This document shows positions 60,954-64,000 of a DNA stretch of 64,000 nucleotides, one piece after another. The notes beneath the pieces are model-generated. The model worked only from the letters and a program-made list of their open reading frames with translations. It was not told the origin of the DNA and ran no database searches. How positions within the stretch are numbered: the stretch's first letter is position 1; each line of letters begins with the position of its first letter. The position numbers and the translations under genes are program-made. Source of the stretch: Eucommia ulmoides. Lineage: Eukaryota; Streptophyta; Magnoliopsida; Garryales; Eucommiaceae. The stretch spans positions 27,012,474-27,076,473 of the forward strand of contig CM028325.1 of assembly GCA_016647705.1 (NCBI GenBank). Reading direction: 5' to 3'.

Positions 60954-62616
60954 TGAACTGTAAGACCCCGATTTAGCGCGTACGTCATTTTAGTTGCATT
61001 TTAGAGTAATTGAGAAAATATGAGGTAGAATTATATTAATCATTATCCGAATTAAAAGTTTAGGGGGCGAATTGTAAATTTGTATACATTAAATCCAACC
61101 TTTAGGATTCAAATTGTCTTTCAATTGATAACATTTAAATTTTTAGGGGTAAAATTACAATTTAAGAAAAATTATAAATGGTGAATTGGGCTAAAATAAG
61201 GAATTAAAGAAATTTGGGGGAGAAAAGAGTCATTAGAACAAACGATTTTTATATAAATCTCTATATATATGCATATGGTGTGTATGTGCCGAGAGATCAA
61301 CCGGAGACAGAAAGATTGGGATGTGGGAGACGTGGCAAGTTAGGATCAATCTTTACCACTTGAATCATGTATATAAATGGATCCATGCAAGATTATCTTG
61401 ATCCAGAATTTCAGAGAAGAAGAAATCACTCAGGAAATAAAAAAATAGAGAGAGATGGAAGGTTCGGCGGTGGTGGATGTCTCGTCGCCGATGGAGTGGG
61501 TTCTGACGGCGTGTGTGGGAGAGTGATTGGATTGTGTGTGGGTTCATACGTGGTTTTGTATGTATTATGATCAGTCGACAGTAATCGTGCGTGTGTGTGG
61601 CGTCGTCGATTGCTCCGGCGGTGTGTGGGTCATTGATTGCGGGTGGTGTGGGTGTGGGGCAATCAGTCGCCGTTCGGTCTGGTGTGTGTGAGTGTGTAGG
61701 GGTGTTCATCTAACGATTGTATTTGTGTATTTAATTGTGTGTATGTGTCAGTCAGTTGAAACCCAGCGCCGGCAGTGTGTGCTTGTCGCCGACCAGGTCA
61801 TGTGCGTGTGTGATCGATGTTGTATGTGTGTGGGGATGATTGTTGTGTGTGTAACGATTGCAAGGAGTGTGTGTGCGTGTGCGATCGTTGCCGTTTGTTC
61901 GATGATGGTATGTGCATGTCGTCGTCGGCAGCGTGCGCCGCTGTGGGTCGTCGGTGGTCGGCGTTGTCTATAGGAGTGGCCGTTGTTGTGAGGGTGTGTA
62001 TGTGTTCGACTGTTGGGCTTCCGACGGTGTGTGGGTTAATTGGTCGATGAGTGAGTTTCGGCGGTGTATGCGTCGTCGTCGATGGTGTGAGGCTGCCGGA
62101 GGTTGGTGAGAAGAGAGAGAGAGAGGATGGCCAGAGCAGCCAACTAAAACAGAAGCAGAAAAGAAAACGGGGAAAAAAAAAGGGAAAAGGGAAGAAAAAA
62201 AATTTACATAAACAACCCCAATAAAATCCAAAATCTATCTCGTGGCCGACGGACGATTCGGAGCAGGTAAAATCTAAATCGATTACCATTGATGTTAAAT
62301 TGAATTATTAGCAAACGGGATTATAATTTGGAATCGTTAATTCTAATAATTTTTGTCACCATCCGTATTAACAAATGCGTACAGTAATTATTAACGAAAC
62401 GAAATTTACCGAATAACAATTTTTCATAATAAAAAGTGGGTATGGGGAAAATTATAGAATTTAGGGCCTGCATTGCATGATTCGGTTATTTTACATAAAA
62501 TATTAATTTAGGCCCTATCACTATTAGGTTCGCAGGCACTGGAGTATCGGTAGAAGATAGTCAGTAAAAACTGTTCGGAATGGATAGCCAGGTGAGTATA
62601 CTGTCTTCTTGCCAAA

Positions 62617-62621
<5 letters not shown>

Positions 62622-62654
<33 letters not shown>

Positions 62655-62671
62655 ATGATGATGATGATGAA
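62622..62671. repeat. (AT)n(GAT)n microsatellite
   Basis: Simple run directly after the left inverted repeat; copies 1, 2 and 3 have (AT)n at the same relative position. Confidence 0.9.
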
Positions 62672-63034
62672 AAATGGTTGTGGTTAAATTAAATGATTTC
62701 AAAATTATATGGATCAAGTAGGCTTCTGGGTGAATTGAAAAAATGGATTTTTGATGAATTGTGTTGGCTTCGAAAGGAAGTTGAAAATGATTTTTCGCTG
62801 AAATTTGGTGGTTTTAAAAGAGAGTGAAAAACACCTGATTTTCTAAAAATAAAGGGTGAAAAAATGGTTTTTGGTAAAATCAGACGTTTTTTTTTAGAAA
62901 ATGAGAAATATGATCTTGGATTAAAAATCAGTTTTGGAAATAGAAGGTAATGTTTGAAATTTGACGATATTGATTAGACAATATTATTGATTTGTGATTT
63001 GATGATGACGTTATTGATTTGACGATACTATAGT

Positions 63035-63160
63035 ATTTATCTGCTTCGACAGAGTGAGGTTATCCGCTTCGGCGGAGTGAGGTTTATCTACTTCAGCAGA
63101 GTGATGTTAGACGTTTATACTGCGCAGTGATTATCCGCTTCGGCAGAGTGATGGGTGTTC
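63035..63160 (+). repeat. Hairpin minisatellite, CCGC-TTCG-GCGG type, copy 4
   Basis: Units ATCTGCTTCGACAGAGTGA, TATCCGCTTCGGCGGAGTGA, TATCTACTTCAGCAGAGTGA and TATCCGCTTCGGCAGAGTGA, the second a perfect C(UUCG)G hairpin. Confidence 0.8.
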
Positions 63161-63185
63161 GTAGGAAGGCATATCCTACGGATAG

Positions 63186-63243
63186 TACGGTACCGTTGCA
63201 AACTCCCGATCATGAGGTTAAAACGATCACTATGGCTAGCCAG
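63186..63243 (+). repeat. Family A conserved core, copy 4
   Basis: Between perfect palindromes ACGGTACCGT and TGGCTAGCCA it has CGATCATGAGG and AACGATCAC. Best preserved together with copy 2. Confidence 0.75.
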
Positions 63244-63852
63244 TATGTGTTGTGGTGGAGTGGTGTGTTTGAGATGTGTGTTTAAGGTGTGTGTTTGAGA
63301 TATGGTGTGTTACTTATATTGGGTGATTTATTGTTTATTATGGTGATTGGTATGATTTTATACTAGATGGATTTGGATGAAACTTATCTATATCGCTTTA
63401 TTTTCATTGCTTATATACTGGAAATTTTACGAGCTATGTGGTGTTTATATACTTATGCTTGATCCATATTTAATTGTGGTAATATTTAGAATGTATTACT
63501 ATTTTAAAAATGTTTTACTAAGAAGGCAGTACACTCGCAGGTACAACAGCTAGGAGTCGGTCCCCTACTGGCACTAGGTAGAGTCCGGGGATGGTGTAGT
63601 ATGGAAATATTTTGGGAGGAGCTGTCTGAAGAGAACCTGTGAGAGCTTCATTGTTATTATACTTTTGTTGTTATTATAATTCAGGGACGGGTGTGTCCCC
63701 AGTTAGAGATGTTGTATATGGTCAAAATTTGTAGTTGTATATTTTTGTATGCACTTTGTCGTTTATTAGTGGGTTTGCCGTTAAGATAAGGTCGTGTCGA
63801 CGTCACGCCGGCCCCACGCTGACGGGTGTCTGGGGTAGGGTGTGACATGAAC

Positions 63853-64000
63853 GCTTTTGAGGCAAAGCTGCCCTAACTGCAGTATACACATTATACCATA
63901 AACCCTCTACTACAATTCATCATCCGTCTCCATTTGAGTGTCTCTTTGATAAACCTCTCGATTACTCTAATCTCAAAATCTTTGGTTGCGCTTGTTTGGT
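63853..64000 (+). pseudogene. Ty1/copia remnant 2, integrase part 2 (continues past window)
   Basis: Frames combine to AVYTLYHKPSTTIHHPSPFE-like sequence and then KPLDYSNLKIFGCACLV, the end of the copia integrase core. It continues the frame left at 60953 and runs out of the window. Confidence 0.85.

Larger units (their letters stand above)
62591..63538 (+). repeat. Internal inverted repeat pair of family A, copy 4
   Basis: GGTGAGTATACTGTCTTCTT at 62591-62610 against AAGAAGGCAGTACACTCGC at 63520-63538. Confidence 0.8.
60959..63847 (+). mobile_element. Family A solo LTR, copy 4 (reference copy)
   Basis: Complete 2889-bp copy: TGTAAGACCCC ... GGGTGTGACA, flanked by the exact 5-bp duplication TGAAC (60954-60958 and 63848-63852). 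Excising it and one TGAAC restores the copia integrase reading across the junction. Features: T/G-rich, CpG-containing stretch at 61440-62110; inverted repeat at 62591-62610 and 63520-63538; hairpin array at 63035-63160; core at 63186-63243. No gag-pol; open frames at 61365-62289 are low-complexity. Confidence 0.94.

Overview
This is a window of nuclear DNA from a flowering plant, almost certainly a eudicot. It is AT-rich and packed with decayed Ty1/copia and Ty3/gypsy retrotransposons, RTE-type LINE ends, hAT and PIF/Harbinger-like DNA elements and microsatellites. It holds one intact gene, a coiled-coil NBS-LRR immune receptor of the RPS5/RPS2 type (27094-29724, single exon, 876 codons). No tRNA, rRNA, organellar insert or bacterial-type gene was seen. 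The species cannot be told from the sequence.

Layout. 1-2317: a long solo-type LTR (called family A here), cut by the window edge and inserted in the gag of a copia element (2323-7018, 3' LTR from 7019). That copia element is itself split by a non-autonomous hAT at 5116-6185. 7.3-11.6 kb: AT-rich DNA with two RTE LINE 3' ends. 11597-12565: gypsy solo LTR. 13.2-19.8 kb: a minus-strand copia scrap abutting a truncated chromovirus-like gypsy element, which is split by a 3.5-kb solo LTR of a second family (B, 14646-18146). 19848-22516: family A solo LTR inside the gypsy 3' LTR. 23.2-24.3 kb: a 5'-truncated, diverged family A copy. 25079-26772: a hAT element about 320 bp upstream of the NLR start. 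27.1-29.9 kb: the NLR. 31.7-35.4 kb: an internally deleted copia element. 36-42 kb: small foldback elements, a Harbinger-like element carrying a minisatellite, and a copia 3' remnant. 43389-48334: a family B LTR holding two nested Harbinger-like insertions. 48335-59 kb: the B element's internal region (a mosaic of non-coding tandem arrays), a family A solo LTR (52821-55651) and an unidentified minus-strand coding remnant. 59.3-64 kb: an LTR-like promoter, a perfect foldback element, and copia integrase split by a family A solo LTR (60959-63847).

Target-site duplications give the order of events. Family A copies always sit inside other elements (copia gag, gypsy LTR, B internal region, copia integrase), so they are among the youngest insertions. 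Exact or near-exact duplications are visible for A (TGAAC, CATCA, GTTAT/ATTAT), B (TCGAT/TCGAC), the gypsy solo LTR (GGTAA), hAT (GCTATGTA), Harbinger-like elements (TTA/TAA) and the foldback element (9 bp).

The least conventional signal is a recurring motif of about 65 nt in family B (at least nine copies). It has fixed flanks, CCTACGTA before and ATCAGGTC after, around a short stem whose two arms change together from copy to copy. Family A shows a parallel case: a hairpin minisatellite at one fixed LTR position exists in two sequence versions, CCCC-GTAA-GGGG and CCGC-TTCG-GCGG. Both suggest that folding, rather than primary sequence, is maintained in these non-coding LTRs.
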